A stretch of DNA of 53,668 bases, taken from Bacteroidota bacterium. GTDB taxonomy: Bacteria; Bacteroidota; Bacteroidia; Bacteroidales; Paludibacteraceae. The notes beneath the pieces are model-generated. The model saw only the letters and a program-made list of their open reading frames with translations. It was not told the DNA's origin and did no database searches. The stretch spans positions 1 to 53,668 of the forward strand of contig JAFNAV010000026.1 in assembly GCA_017860345.1 (NCBI GenBank), in the 5' to 3' direction. Shown piece by piece: positions 1 to 8,464 of the stretch (its first letter is position 1; each line of letters begins with the position of its first letter). Made by a program: the position numbers and the translations under genes.

Positions 1-87
1 AACCGCTTTAAGCGGTTTGTCGGCTGAAGGATGTTCAATGTGCCAATAAGCCAATGCCCAATACTTTTGACCTCTGACCTAAGTCAT

Positions 88-175
88 CAGACTTTTTTTT
101 AGTTCCCTCGCTGCGCTCGGGATGACAAGTCATTTTTTATAGAAAGTACCCGTCGACAACCGCCAGTCTCCATTT
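88..175. repeat. Dispersed repeat, copy 1
   Basis: This stretch, from CAGACTTTTTTT through GTACCCGTCGACAACCGC to a T-run, recurs almost unchanged at 421-508. The shared part is about 85 bp with a few substitutions and a one-base deletion. The function is unknown. Confidence 0.75.
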
Positions 176-420
176 TTTTTTTTTTTTACACGACGGGTGC
201 GAAGTTCCCCTTGAACCGCTGCCGCGTATACGTTCATTTTTGCACTAAAGGCAGGGCAGCGGCCTATCTCATAACTAAAGCACCTGTCATCCCGAACAAA
301 GTGAGGGAACTAACTCCGCCGGGAGATTTTAGAGCCAAGAGCCAAGAACCAAGAGCCAAGAACCAAGAGCCAAGAACCAAGACTTTTGACTTAAGACCTA
401 TGTCCTAAGTCTTAAGTCTT

Positions 421-508
421 CAGACTTTTTTTAGTTCCCTCGCTACGCTCGGGATGACAAGTCGTTCTCTTATAGAAAGTACCCGTCGACAACCGCAGTC
501 TCCATTTT
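421..508. repeat. Dispersed repeat, copy 2
   Basis: Second copy of the 88-175 repeat, in the same orientation about 333 bp downstream. It differs in the CTGCGCTC/CTACGCTC word and in the CATTTTTTAT/CGTTCTCTTAT segment. It is followed directly by a 'TTAGTGGCTTTGTGT' repeat word. Confidence 0.75.
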
Positions 509-1062
509 GTTTTTTTGTGTCTTAGTGGCTTTGTGTTTAAATTCTTAAATCTTAGCGCCTTTGCGTGCAAAAATAGAGCTTGCTTTACCGTTTGGCTTGC
601 TTTTGGAACGGCAATGATTTACGAGATGTATCTCGCGCCGCACTCTTAAGCCTCTGCCAAGGCGGAGGATTTAGGGGGCTTTATTACCCGCTATGTAAAG
701 TGATTTGTTTCAGACATGGGCATGACAAGGCTACTGCCATTTCTTTATAAAAGCTAATGACAGCACGTAGCAATTTGGCGCACTTATGCGTAGGAACTTG
801 GGGGGGGATTACATGTTTCATTATAAATATAAGCGAATCTTATTCCGCTTTGCTTTCAAATGCATGGTTAATAATACAAATGACGTTTGCAAATGTAAAG
901 TACATCATTTAAGAAAACAAATAAAGTTAGGGTACATTTAGGGTACATAATTTGGAATATTGGGGTACATTTGGGGTACATCGTCGTTTAAAACTTAAAT
1001 ATTAAGTTAAGTTCGCAATATTTTGAGCAGCACCCCTGCAATGGAGCGTATCATACATGTTG

Positions 1063-1258
1063 GTGGTTGAACACATAGTCAACATAGTTTTTTCTTATTC
1101 TTCTCTAAAACCGAGAACACATAGTTGTAAATGTTTGGAAACATTTACTTGGGTGGGGAGGTGGTTGGACACATAGTCAACATAGATTTTTCTTATTCTT
1201 TTCTCAACCGAGAACACATAGTTGTAAATGTTTTTCAAACATTTACTTGGGTGGGGAG
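1063..1258. repeat. 98-bp tandem duplication with internal palindrome
   Basis: Two adjacent units, 1063-1160 and 1161-1258, both run from GTGGTTG to GGGTGGGGAG. Each contains ACACATAGTCAACATAG, a second ACACATAGTTG and a palindrome of the form GTAAATGTTT...AAACATTTAC. The units differ by a few substitutions and small compensating indels, so the duplication is not brand new. No reading frame crosses it convincingly. Confidence 0.8.
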
Positions 1259-1717
1259 AGGTTTTTTTGTGTCTTCGTGGCTTTGTGTTTAAAAAATATT
1301 GAATCTTCGTGGCTTAGCGTCTTGGCGTGCTACCGACAAGTCGGCATGTTCCATTCGCGTTCAAATTCTTAAATCTTAGCGACATAGCGCCTTTGCGGCT
1401 TAGCGTTCAAAATAAGACTTGCTTTTCGTTTTATGTGCCGTCAGCTATTGAGCTGTCAGGCACTACCGGAGATGACCGGCTGCGCATGTCCCGACGCTTG
1501 CTTTACCGTTTTTAGAACCAAGAGCCAAGACTTTTGACTTAAGACTTACGACTTACGACTTCAATCTTCATTTTTCAATCTTCAATTTTTCGTGTTCTCA
1601 CTTCCCGCTACCCACCCCTGCTACAAGCAACCTGCGATAAACTTTTTCTTACTATTGTGAAAAATGTCAAAGTATTTTGCTAATATTGCAACTTTATAAT
1701 TTATAGTAAGATATTGA

Positions 1718-1827
1718 TATGAAACGAGCATCCCGATAGCTATCGGGACATGTGCTTAAACCAAAGACCATGTTCACTGCGAGTTCCATACGACCTTTAA
1801 AAAAACAATTATTTACGTATGAAACGA
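1718..1827 (+). promoter_or_regulatory. Leader element copy A (about 100 bp, ends on the S41 protease start codon)
   Basis: The element lies between two exact copies of TATGAAACGA (1718-1727 and 1818-1827), 100 bp apart. Inside are a perfect palindrome CCCGATAGCTATCGGG (1732-1747) and the block TGCGAGTTCCATACGACC followed by an A-run and TTATTTACGTATGAAA. Positions 1778-1824 are a perfect 47-bp match, inverted, to 29838-29884. The final ATG is the predicted start of the downstream protease. Related elements lie upstream of the OMP gene (29.8 kb), the ptb-like gene (34.3 kb) and a small gene at 51.2 kb. A regulatory or translational-leader role is inferred from position only. Confidence 0.6.
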
Positions 1828-3267
1828 ATATTTCTTTTTGCCTGTATTGGCCTGGCTTTGTTTGGATGTAAAGATAAGGTATCGGACGATAATGATATGA
1901 ACCGCTATGTGAATAAGTGGCTGTATGATAATATGGACTTGCTGTATTATTGGAATGAGGAACTGCCTGATTATAAGAGTTCCTACAGCAATCCGGCGGA
2001 TTATTTTGAAACTTTGATTAACGATGAGGATCGCTTCTCGGCCATTTTTGAAAGCTACGAGGATATAGCCAACCGCTTAAACGGGGTTAGCGCTGCGGAT
2101 GTGGGTTTCGATTTTCAGCTTTACCGGGAGAGCAGCTCAAACGATAATGTGATTGGCGTAGTTAATTACGTAAAAAAGGGAACGCCTGCTGCTTCGTTGG
2201 GTGTTGAGCGTGGCGACTGGTTTACAAAAATAAATGGTAAGCAGCTGACTATAACTAATTACAGTGAGCTGCTGAACTCGTTTTACGATAGTACTGCCGA
2301 CGTGAAAATTACATTTGCCTTGGTTGGGAATGGCCAAATTACCAACCTGAGTCCTACCACAATAACCAAAGTGGTGAATTATGAGGAAGATCCGCTTTAT
2401 TTAGACACTGTATACACGGTGCAGAGCAAGAAAATAGGCTATCTGGTGTATAACTTTTTTACAAATGATTCGGGCGATGAGTCGATGAAATACGATCTGG
2501 AGATAAACGATGCAATAGGCCGTTTTAAAGATGAGAATATCTCGGAATTAGTTATTGACCTGCGCTACAACAGTGGTGGTATGATGTCGTCGGCCATCAA
2601 TATTGGTAGTATGCTTGTGCCGAATCTGACCACCGGTAAAGTGTTTACGTATACCGAGTATAACCAAAACTATACCGACTATTTTAATAGCTCGGAGTAT
2701 AAAAATCAGAGTACCGACGATCCTTTTGTGGATAATTTTGCCACCACCATTACCGCTGATTATCCGGCTAAGCAAACTTATACCGTGAATAATGTGGGCG
2801 ATAAGCTGCAACGGATTTTCTTCCTCACCGGAAGTAGTACGGCCTCGGCCAGCGAAATGGTGATTAACGGACTGAAACCGTATATTAATTGTGTGCTGAT
2901 AGGTGGAACCACGGTGGGGAAAAATGTGGGTTCGGTATTGGTGCACGACGAAGATAATACTAAAAACCAGTGGGCTTTTATGCCTATTGTTTTGAAGTAT
3001 TTCAATAAAGACCATCAGAGTGATTTTACCAATGGCTTTACGCCCGATTTTGAGATAGATGATAACTATGCTTATCCCTTAGGCGATGTTCGCGAAGTGC
3101 TGTTGGCCAAGGCTATATCGCAAATTACAGGGGCAAGTCAGGTGCAGGCCGCCAAAGCCCGGAGTTTCGGCGCAGAGGTTCGGTCTGTAGGGCTGCGTAA
3201 TAAGCAACCGCACGGATTGGTGGTGAAGAAAAAAGCCATTGAGCTTTATCAGCAAAAGTCCCGTTAA
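1819..3267 (+). CDS. S41 family (C-terminal processing) peptidase, lipoprotein
   Basis: Predicted surface or periplasmic serine protease of the S41 tail-specific family. The N-terminus is a lipoprotein signal (basic MKR, hydrophobic stretch, then LFGC with the lipidated Cys at 17). A PDZ-like region follows at about residues 90-165 (GTPAASLGVERGDWFTKING) and the S41 fold from about 200. The box TASASE lies at 341-346, with Ser343 the expected nucleophile and Lys368 (VGKNVG) 25 residues later as the general base, the spacing of the Ser/Lys dyad family. LRYNSGG matches the conserved LR.N.GG segment. Length 482 is normal for Bacteroidota homologs. The start is firm because of the signal peptide; the ATG lies in the shared leader element. 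The gene at 3288 follows after 20 bp and may be co-transcribed. The substrate is unknown. Confidence 0.93.
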   Translation: MKRIFLFACIGLALFGCKDKVSDDNDMNRYVNKWLYDNMDLLYYWNEELPDYKSSYSNPADYFETLINDEDRFSAIFESYEDIANRLNGVSAADVGFDFQLYRESSSNDNVIGVVNYVKKGTPAASLGVERGDWFTKINGKQLTITNYSELLNSFYDSTADVKITFALVGNGQITNLSPTTITKVVNYEEDPLYLDTVYTVQSKKIGYLVYNFFTNDSGDESMKYDLEINDAIGRFKDENISELVIDLRYNSGGMMSSAINIGSMLVPNLTTGKVFTYTEYNQNYTDYFNSSEYKNQSTDDPFVDNFATTITADYPAKQTYTVNNVGDKLQRIFFLTGSSTASASEMVINGLKPYINCVLIGGTTVGKNVGSVLVHDEDNTKNQWAFMPIVLKYFNKDHQSDFTNGFTPDFEIDDNYAYPLGDVREVLLAKAISQITGASQVQAAKARSFGAEVRSVGLRNKQPHGLVVKKKAIELYQQKSR

Positions 3268-3287
3268 GAAATAAAAATATCAAGGTT

Positions 3288-3710
3288 GTGATTAAAATCA
3301 GGATAATAGTGGCTATGGTCTGCGGATTGTTGATAATGTCCGCAGTGCCAGCGCATGCTCAGGATAAAGAACGTGTGAGAACCGGACAGCCTGTACTGAT
3401 AGATGATACCCGTGCCGGTAAGGTGGGTGCGGAAGGGTTACAGGATGAATATGCTTCGGTAACGGATAGGGCAGAGGGTTTGTCAAAAGCTCAGATTGAA
3501 AAGATACTGCGCATAGAGAAATGCAGAAACAAAAAGCTTAAGCAGCTGGACGATGCCATAAAACGCCAAAAACAATTGCTGAAGGAAGCCGGACAGGATA
3601 AAAAAAAGACGGTACGGGCATTGAATAAAATCTCAGACCTGTCGGTACGCAAGCAAAATGTAATTACAAAAGCCCGCGAAAAAATTAAGAAGATATTTAC
3701 CGTCAATTAA
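3288..3710 (+). CDS. Small secreted protein of unknown function
   Basis: 140 residues. A signal peptide (MIKIRIIVAMVCGLL...AHAQ) ends near residue 25, so the mature protein is probably periplasmic or surface exposed. The rest is rich in Lys, Arg, Glu and Gln and looks helical or coiled-coil (about 65-135, AQIEKILRIEKCRNKKLKQLDD). I do not recognise a family. The start is a GTG at 3288, chosen because it keeps the basic n-region; the next ATG at 3315 would lose the positive charges. The gene begins 20 bp after the S41 protease stop and so probably shares its transcript. It ends immediately before the 45-bp repeat array. Confidence 0.7.
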   Translation: MIKIRIIVAMVCGLLIMSAVPAHAQDKERVRTGQPVLIDDTRAGKVGAEGLQDEYASVTDRAEGLSKAQIEKILRIEKCRNKKLKQLDDAIKRQKQLLKEAGQDKKKTVRALNKISDLSVRKQNVITKAREKIKKIFTVN

Positions 3711-3721
3711 TCGCAAAATGG

Positions 3722-4290
3722 GTAGAGACGAGGCATGCCTCGTCTGAATATTGTGGGTTGATTATTGTAGAGACGCGGCATGCCACACGCGATTGTTGTG
3801 GGATGATGATTGTAGAGACGCGGCATGCCACGTCTCTACCGTCGACATCGATAAAAAAAGACGATGCGTACCACGTGCGAATATTGTGGGTTGATATATT
3901 GTAGAGACGCGGCATGCCACGTCTTTACCGTTGATATCGATAAAAAAAAGACGATGCGTACCACGTGTGAATATTGTGGGTTGATATATTGTAGAGACGC
4001 GGCATGCCACATGCGATTGTTGTAGGTTGATATGTTGTAGAGACGCGGCATGCCACACGCGATTGTTGTAGGATGATATATTGTAGAGACGCGGCATGCC
4101 ACGTCTCTACGTTGATATTGACAGAAAAAAGACGATGCGTACCACGTGTGAATATTTTGGGATTGATGATTGTAGAGACGCGGCATGCCACGTCTCTACC
4201 GTTGATATCGATAAAAAAAAGACGCGGCATGCCACATGCGATTGTTGTGGGATGATATATTGTAGAGACGCGGCATGCCACGTCTCTACC
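3722..4290. repeat. Tandem array of about 45-bp palindrome-bearing units
   Basis: Units starting GTAGAGACGCGGCATGCCAC occur at about 3722 (variant), 3767, 3812, 3901, 3991, 4037, 4083, 4172, 4217 (partial) and 4262. Spacing is 45-46 bp or twice that. In the double intervals the missing unit is present in diverged form (AAAGACGATGCGTACCACGTG), so the array is about 12-13 units of a 45-bp period with two alternating unit types. The core GTAGAGACG-C-GGCATGCC-A-CGTCTCTAC is a 28-bp palindrome with a single mismatched pair. As 45 is a multiple of three, all frames show repetitive ORFs on the minus strand; these are not genes. The array fills the space between the convergent genes ending at 3710 and 4299. 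Confidence 0.9.
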
Positions 4291-4298
4291 GCCTGTCG

Positions 4299-5807
4299 TT
4301 ATTTTTTTGTTGTCAGATACAATCCGTCGCGGGGAAGCAATTTTTTCAGATTGGCAATATTGTAAAGCGTTACCGCCTGAGTAACCGCTGTATACTCCAT
4401 ATACTGCGGTATGCTCATATCGTAACGGTCGCGTGTAGTGTGCCATATTTCGCGGTAGGCGAAGTTATATCCCAGCGGATCGGTATTGGTAAAAGATATT
4501 ACCGGAACGCCGTTCATCGCAAAATAAGCGTGGTCGCTACCGCCGGCTTTGGTTGGTAGGGGCTGTGGCGCGGCGGTGCTTTTTTCTACTTTGAAGGGAA
4601 TTTGCGGATTGTAATTTTCAAGTCCCTGCGTGCAGGCCACTATGTCGTTGTACATGTTTTCAGGAACAACAAGACCCGAAGCTGCCGTTGGGCCACCATC
4701 GCGGTTGAAGTAATTGGAAATCTTAGTTAGTTTGTCGCGGTTGTTTTCAACCCAGAATTTCGAACCTATCAGGCCATATTCTTCTCCGGCCCAAAAGCAA
4801 AAAAGAATGGTTCGCTCCGGACGGGTACCTCCGGCCAGCGTTATCATACGTGCCATTTCCAAATTAGGAGCCACGCCCGTGCCGCAGTCGATAGCGCCAT
4901 TGGCGGCATCGTGCGAGTCCAGATGACAACCCGACATCACATATTCGTCGGGGTACTTTGTTCCTTTTATTTTTCCTATAATGTTGTGATATTTTACCGG
5001 GCCGGGCTTGAAATAATTGCGAATATCGAATTCAAGGATTACATATTCGCGCCGTTCGGCTCGCTCACGTATTAGCTTGTATTGGTTTTCGTTTAGTTTA
5101 ATATCGGGCGTAGAGGGCAAATTGTCGAACGACATTTTAAAGAGGTTGTAGCGGTCGTGCAAAGCAACTAATGGTACGGGAGCAGCTTGTATAATGCCAA
5201 GAATGCCGGCATTTACCATCTCGCGGTAAAAAAGTGCGGGAACAACCTTTTTGTCGCTATCGTTTTTGGCTGTAGCATTTGCCGCCTTGATGGAGTCGCG
5301 ATAGGCATCGGCTTTTTCCGAATAATCTATCGGTAAACCATTGCTTTTGCCTTCGATAAGCACCCAGGCGCCTTTTAGTTTGCCTTTCATGCGTTCAAAT
5401 TCTTCTTTGGTTTTGGGTTCTATCAATACTTGTCCGCGCTGCAGCCCTTTGGTCCCGGATGTATAGCTTGGGGTTACAAACTCCAGATTCATTGTTTCGT
5501 CGGCCAGCATGCGTCCAAACCACGGACCACGATTAAAACCCACAGGTACTGAGCCAACTTCCTGTATTTCAACTTCCAGTCCCCATTTTTTAAGTAATCC
5601 GGCTACCCAGTACGTAGCGTTTTCGTAGGCATCGGAGCCTATAGGCCTTGGCCCTATTCGGTTTGCAAGTACATCCAAATGTTTCATGGTTTGGTTGTCG
5701 GTTCTGCCAATTTCCATGATTTTTTCCGAAACCTTGTTTTGCGCACCTACACAAATTACGATAAAAAGAAGTGCTGAAGAGATTAAAAAACGTTTTGCGT
5801 GAGTCAT
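4299..5807 (-). CDS. M28 family zinc peptidase (aminopeptidase-like), secreted
   Basis: About 502 residues. A signal peptide (MTHAKRFLISSALLFIVICVGAQ) points to export. Residues about 130-240 form the PA-like insert common in M28 peptidases, and the co-catalytic zinc site follows: His295 (GCHLDSHD), Asp307 (GAIDCGTG), Glu342/Glu343 (FWAGEEYG), Asp370 (NRDGGP) and His426 (GGSDHAYF). All metal ligands and the catalytic Glu are present, so the enzyme should be active. It probably trims peptides in the periplasm or outside. The frame stays open to 5891, but the ATG at 5807 gives the signal peptide at the very N-terminus, and a TAnnTTTG promoter lies between the two ATGs. The gene is convergent with the S41 unit across the repeat array and has its own promoter. 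Confidence 0.92.
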   Translation of the reverse strand: MTHAKRFLISSALLFIVICVGAQNKVSEKIMEIGRTDNQTMKHLDVLANRIGPRPIGSDAYENATYWVAGLLKKWGLEVEIQEVGSVPVGFNRGPWFGRMLADETMNLEFVTPSYTSGTKGLQRGQVLIEPKTKEEFERMKGKLKGAWVLIEGKSNGLPIDYSEKADAYRDSIKAANATAKNDSDKKVVPALFYREMVNAGILGIIQAAPVPLVALHDRYNLFKMSFDNLPSTPDIKLNENQYKLIRERAERREYVILEFDIRNYFKPGPVKYHNIIGKIKGTKYPDEYVMSGCHLDSHDAANGAIDCGTGVAPNLEMARMITLAGGTRPERTILFCFWAGEEYGLIGSKFWVENNRDKLTKISNYFNRDGGPTAASGLVVPENMYNDIVACTQGLENYNPQIPFKVEKSTAAPQPLPTKAGGSDHAYFAMNGVPVISFTNTDPLGYNFAYREIWHTTRDRYDMSIPQYMEYTAVTQAVTLYNIANLKKLLPRDGLYLTTKK

Positions 5808-5834
5808 ACCTGAATGCTTTAAATATTGAATAAA

Positions 5835-5842
5835 CAAAGATA
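5835..5842 (-). promoter_or_regulatory. -7 box for the M28 peptidase
   Basis: Reading on the minus strand, TATCTTTG matches the Bacteroidota -7 consensus TAnnTTTG, 27 bp upstream of the chosen start. It lies inside the longer open frame and therefore argues for the start at 5807. Confidence 0.55.
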
Positions 5843-6006
5843 ATAAAAAAGAAAGCAGAAAGGTGTTTTGGGCTTCATTTTTGTTTTTCATATTTATAGA
5901 TAGTATTATTTATCTTTTGAATATGATGTTTTTGCTTACATGCTTTTAGTTTGGGAAGGTGATGTTTCTTTTCTGGTTGTTATACCAGGCAGGATTTACA
6001 AATGCC

Positions 6007-6047
6007 AAATCGCCGGTATCTGTGGTTGAGTCAGATACCGGCGATTT
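6007..6047 (-). terminator. Strong hairpin after the aminotransferase gene
   Basis: Perfect 16-bp inverted repeat (AAATCGCCGGTATCTG at 6007-6022 against 6032-6047) with a 9-nt loop, 36 bp past the aminotransferase stop. The U-tract on the minus strand is poor, so it may act as a 3' stabiliser as much as a terminator. Confidence 0.6.
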
Positions 6048-6082
6048 CTTATTTTCTTTATTATCAATCGGCAGAAAGAAAA

Positions 6083-7276
6083 CTATGCCAGTTGAGCCAA
6101 AGCTTCTTTGATTCGGGCGAAAGCCTTTGTCAGGTTTTCGTCGGATGTAGCGTACGACATGCGGATACAATCCGGAGCTCCAAAAGCGCCTCCACCTACG
6201 CAGGCCACATGTCCTGTTTCAAGCAGATACATAGCCAGGTCGCCGGAGTTCTCTATTTTTTTACCCTGAAAAGATTTTCCGTAGAATGAGCTGCAATCGG
6301 GGAAAATATAGAAGGCACCCTGAGGGTCGTTCACTTTCAGACCCGGAATCTGGCGGGCAAGTTCCACCACTAAGTTTTTGCGGCGTTCAAAGGCCACGCG
6401 CATATCGGCCACGCATTGTTGGTCGCCGGTATAGGCGGCTTCGGCAGCTTTCTGAGTTACCGAGCACGGTCCTGAGGTGTATTGTCCCTGTAGCGTATTG
6501 CAGGCCGAAGCTATCCATTTGGGAGCAGCTATCCAGCCCAGACGCCAGCCTGTCATGGCATAGCCTTTTGACACACCATTTACAATTACTACACGTTCGC
6601 GCACGTTGTCGAACTGCGCAATGCTTTCGTGATGTCCCAGGTAGTTGATATGTTCGTATATTTCGTCCGAAATAATGATAATGTTCGGGTATTTAGCCAG
6701 TACATCGGCCAGAGCTTTGAGTTCTTCTTTGCTGTAAACGCTTCCTGTTGGGTTGGAAGGCGAGCAAAGTATCAATGCTTTGGTTTTAGGCGTGATGGCG
6801 GCTTCGAGTTGTGCCGGAGTAATTTTGAAATCCTGCTCGATGCCGGCATATACGTATACCGATTTTCCGTCGGCCAGCGTAACCATTTCGGGGTAACTAA
6901 CCCAGTAAGGGGCAGGGATAATCACTTCGTCGCCACGACTAATTACAGCCAGTATTACGTTACAAACCGATTGTTTGGCGCCATTGGAGCATACAATCTG
7001 GTCGGCTGCATAGCTCAAACCATTCTCGGTTTTCAGCTTTGCACTGATGGCATTACGCAACGCCGGATAGCCGGGAACTGGTGAGTAGAACGAAAAGTTG
7101 TTGTCTACCGCCTGTTTGGCTGCCTGTTTTATATGATCCGGGGTATAAAAATCAGGTTCGCCCACACTAAGGTTGATTACATCTATACCCTGAGCCTTCA
7201 ACTCGTTACTTTTTTGCGACATGGCCAGCGTTTCTGAAGGCGAAAGAGCTGCCAAACGTTCTGATACAGGAAACAT
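6083..7276 (-). CDS. PLP-dependent class I/II aminotransferase (aspartate aminotransferase-like)
   Basis: 397 residues, full length for the type I fold aminotransferases of the aspartate aminotransferase Ib subgroup. Transfers amino groups between amino acids and 2-oxoacids using pyridoxal phosphate in the cytosol. Seen in the sequence: the N-terminal SPSETLAMSQKSNELKAQG and NLSVGEPDF segments of this subgroup, CSPSNPTGSVYS, SDEIYEH and the PLP lysine Lys237 in NGVSKGYAMTGWRLGW. The C-terminal RMSYATSDENL contains the Arg expected to bind the substrate alpha-carboxylate. Aspartate is the most likely donor, but tyrosine or other substrates cannot be excluded. It is monocistronic, with its own -7 box upstream and a hairpin downstream. 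Confidence 0.92.
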   Translation of the reverse strand: MFPVSERLAALSPSETLAMSQKSNELKAQGIDVINLSVGEPDFYTPDHIKQAAKQAVDNNFSFYSPVPGYPALRNAISAKLKTENGLSYAADQIVCSNGAKQSVCNVILAVISRGDEVIIPAPYWVSYPEMVTLADGKSVYVYAGIEQDFKITPAQLEAAITPKTKALILCSPSNPTGSVYSKEELKALADVLAKYPNIIIISDEIYEHINYLGHHESIAQFDNVRERVVIVNGVSKGYAMTGWRLGWIAAPKWIASACNTLQGQYTSGPCSVTQKAAEAAYTGDQQCVADMRVAFERRKNLVVELARQIPGLKVNDPQGAFYIFPDCSSFYGKSFQGKKIENSGDLAMYLLETGHVACVGGGAFGAPDCIRMSYATSDENLTKAFARIKEALAQLA

Positions 7277-7576
7277 AATGATTATTTTTGTCTGTTGTTC
7301 TTTGATTTATTTCGGATACAAAAGTAATTAAAATAAATCAATATATTGCATCATTAAGCATACTTCTTATTAATTTATTAAGCAATACTTAATTTTACGG
7401 TGTTGTAAATACAGACTCTGTAACTATGCATATGGGTATAAAGCATAGTAAATGAGTAGTGTAAATGCTTGTTGGTTAATTAAAAAACGTGTATGCGCAA
7501 GCTGAATTATCAGCTCCGGAAGTATTTGGCCTGAATTTATAATTGCTTTTTTATTGAAGGTAATATGAAAACAGGA
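7277..7576. other. Intergenic region between two minus-strand genes
   Basis: 300 bp. It contains the aminotransferase promoter near 7320. The rest is AT-rich, and I see no gene, RNA or repeat in it. Confidence 0.6.
7319..7326 (-). promoter_or_regulatory. -7 box for the aminotransferase
   Basis: TACTTTTG on the minus strand matches TAnnTTTG, 43 bp upstream of the ATG at 7276. I see no well-spaced -33 TTG. Confidence 0.45.
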
Positions 7577-8371
7577 TTAATCAATCACTTTCAATCTGGA
7601 TTGAAGCATCTGGCGTGTGCTTTGATATCCCAGCTCAAAAATCTCACGTCCTTTATCTACATCAAAGGTGTCGTAGTTACCCATATCCACCGGCTCAATA
7701 AGCAGGTTGCACAACTCTTTGTCATGCAAAATGTTGGCTTTAAACATAAAATGGTAAGTGCGCGAGGCTACATTCATCAGCGATAGTTTGTACTCGTCGG
7801 CCACCATGGGGCTGGCATTGATGCCGATTACTTTGTCGCATACAGTGCTTATGGTCGACACCGGGAAATTCTTGAGCACCCCACCATCAACATAGTGCGT
7901 GCCGTTGATTTTCTTGGGAGCAAACAGTACCGGTACGCTGCACGAAGCTACTACAGGGTCGATGAGATGTCCCTGACTGAAAACAACGCTCTGGCCTTTG
8001 TCTAAATTGGTGGCAACAACGCGAAGCGGTATCTTAAGTTCCTCGAAACTTTTAGCTCTGAGTGTACGGAAAAGAAAATCTTCAAAGGCATCAATCCGGA
8101 AGAGCCCGCCTTCGGGAATTCTTAGCTTGGTCATTTTTCTGAAAGAAATATCTTCGAACAAGGTGGCTATTTCGTCGGGGCTATATCCGTCGGCATAAAG
8201 TGCACCTACCACAGCGCCGGCGCTCACGCCTGAAATAATATCGGGTTTAATGCCTTGTTCTTCAAGTGCTTTAAGTACTCCTGCGTGGCACAAACCTTTG
8301 ATGCCACCTCCGCTAAGGGCAATGCCTATTTTATACTGACGAGGTTCGAATACCTGCATAATATCGCTCAT
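7577..8371 (-). CDS. Patatin-like phospholipase family protein
   Basis: 264 residues. Patatins are Ser/Asp lipid acyl hydrolases. The three family motifs are intact: the oxyanion loop SGGGIKG (20-26), the nucleophile elbow GVSAGA with Ser50, and the catalytic Asp162 in DGG. There is no signal peptide or C-terminal barrel, unlike the long PlpD-type patatins, so it is probably a cytosolic enzyme acting on phospholipid or lysophospholipid, similar in size to short RssA-like patatins. The start MSDIMQ places the glycine loop at the usual distance from the N-terminus. The LytTR gene lies upstream in the same direction after a 93-bp gap, so linkage is possible but not shown. Confidence 0.92.
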   Translation of the reverse strand: MSDIMQVFEPRQYKIGIALSGGGIKGLCHAGVLKALEEQGIKPDIISGVSAGAVVGALYADGYSPDEIATLFEDISFRKMTKLRIPEGGLFRIDAFEDFLFRTLRAKSFEELKIPLRVVATNLDKGQSVVFSQGHLIDPVVASCSVPVLFAPKKINGTHYVDGGVLKNFPVSTISTVCDKVIGINASPMVADEYKLSLMNVASRTYHFMFKANILHDKELCNLLIEPVDMGNYDTFDVDKGREIFELGYQSTRQMLQSRLKVID

Positions 8372-8464
8372 AATCTGAAAAAATAAAAGTTTTTATACTT
8401 ACAAATACTGAGGATTGCCGAAGCTGATATATGGTTTCCTGAGTTGAGTTAGCGTTTAAAAAAA

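Larger units (their letters stand above)
1..1818. other. Repeat-rich region without a credible gene
   Basis: About 1.8 kb with no ORF that looks like a protein. It opens with a small palindrome (AACCGC / GCGGTT, 1-18) that may be the terminator of a gene left of the window. It then holds low-complexity tracts built of AGCCAAGAACCA-like words (331-380, again near 1515), three forms of the TTCCCTCGCTGCGCTCGGGATGAC word (two direct at about 101 and 433, one inverted near 287), GGGTACATTT-type direct repeats (930-982), several copies of a 'TTAGTGGCTTTGTGT ... CTTTGCG' word (517-570, 1270-1325, 1358-1410) and a 98-bp tandem duplication. Such debris is common in Bacteroidota intergenic DNA. The short reading frames here have repeat-derived composition. 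Confidence 0.7.

Noticed and set aside
211..408. 65-codon ORF in the left repeat region
   Set aside because: The C-terminal half is the translated AGCCAAGAACCA low-complexity tract; no start context and no family resemblance.
2548..3015. Long antisense ORFs over the S41, PPDK, trpE and GT117 genes
   Set aside because: Shadows of strongly coding genes on the other strand, lacking any recognisable domain.
3722..4290. CRISPR array
   Set aside because: Period is 45-46 bp, but the intervening sequences are themselves repeated (two alternating unit types), not unique spacers, and no cas genes are near.
3703..4446. Minus- and plus-strand ORFs over the 45-bp repeat (up to 173 codons)
   Set aside because: They are open only because the period is a multiple of three; the products are repeats of the same 15 residues and one runs into the antisense of the M28 gene.
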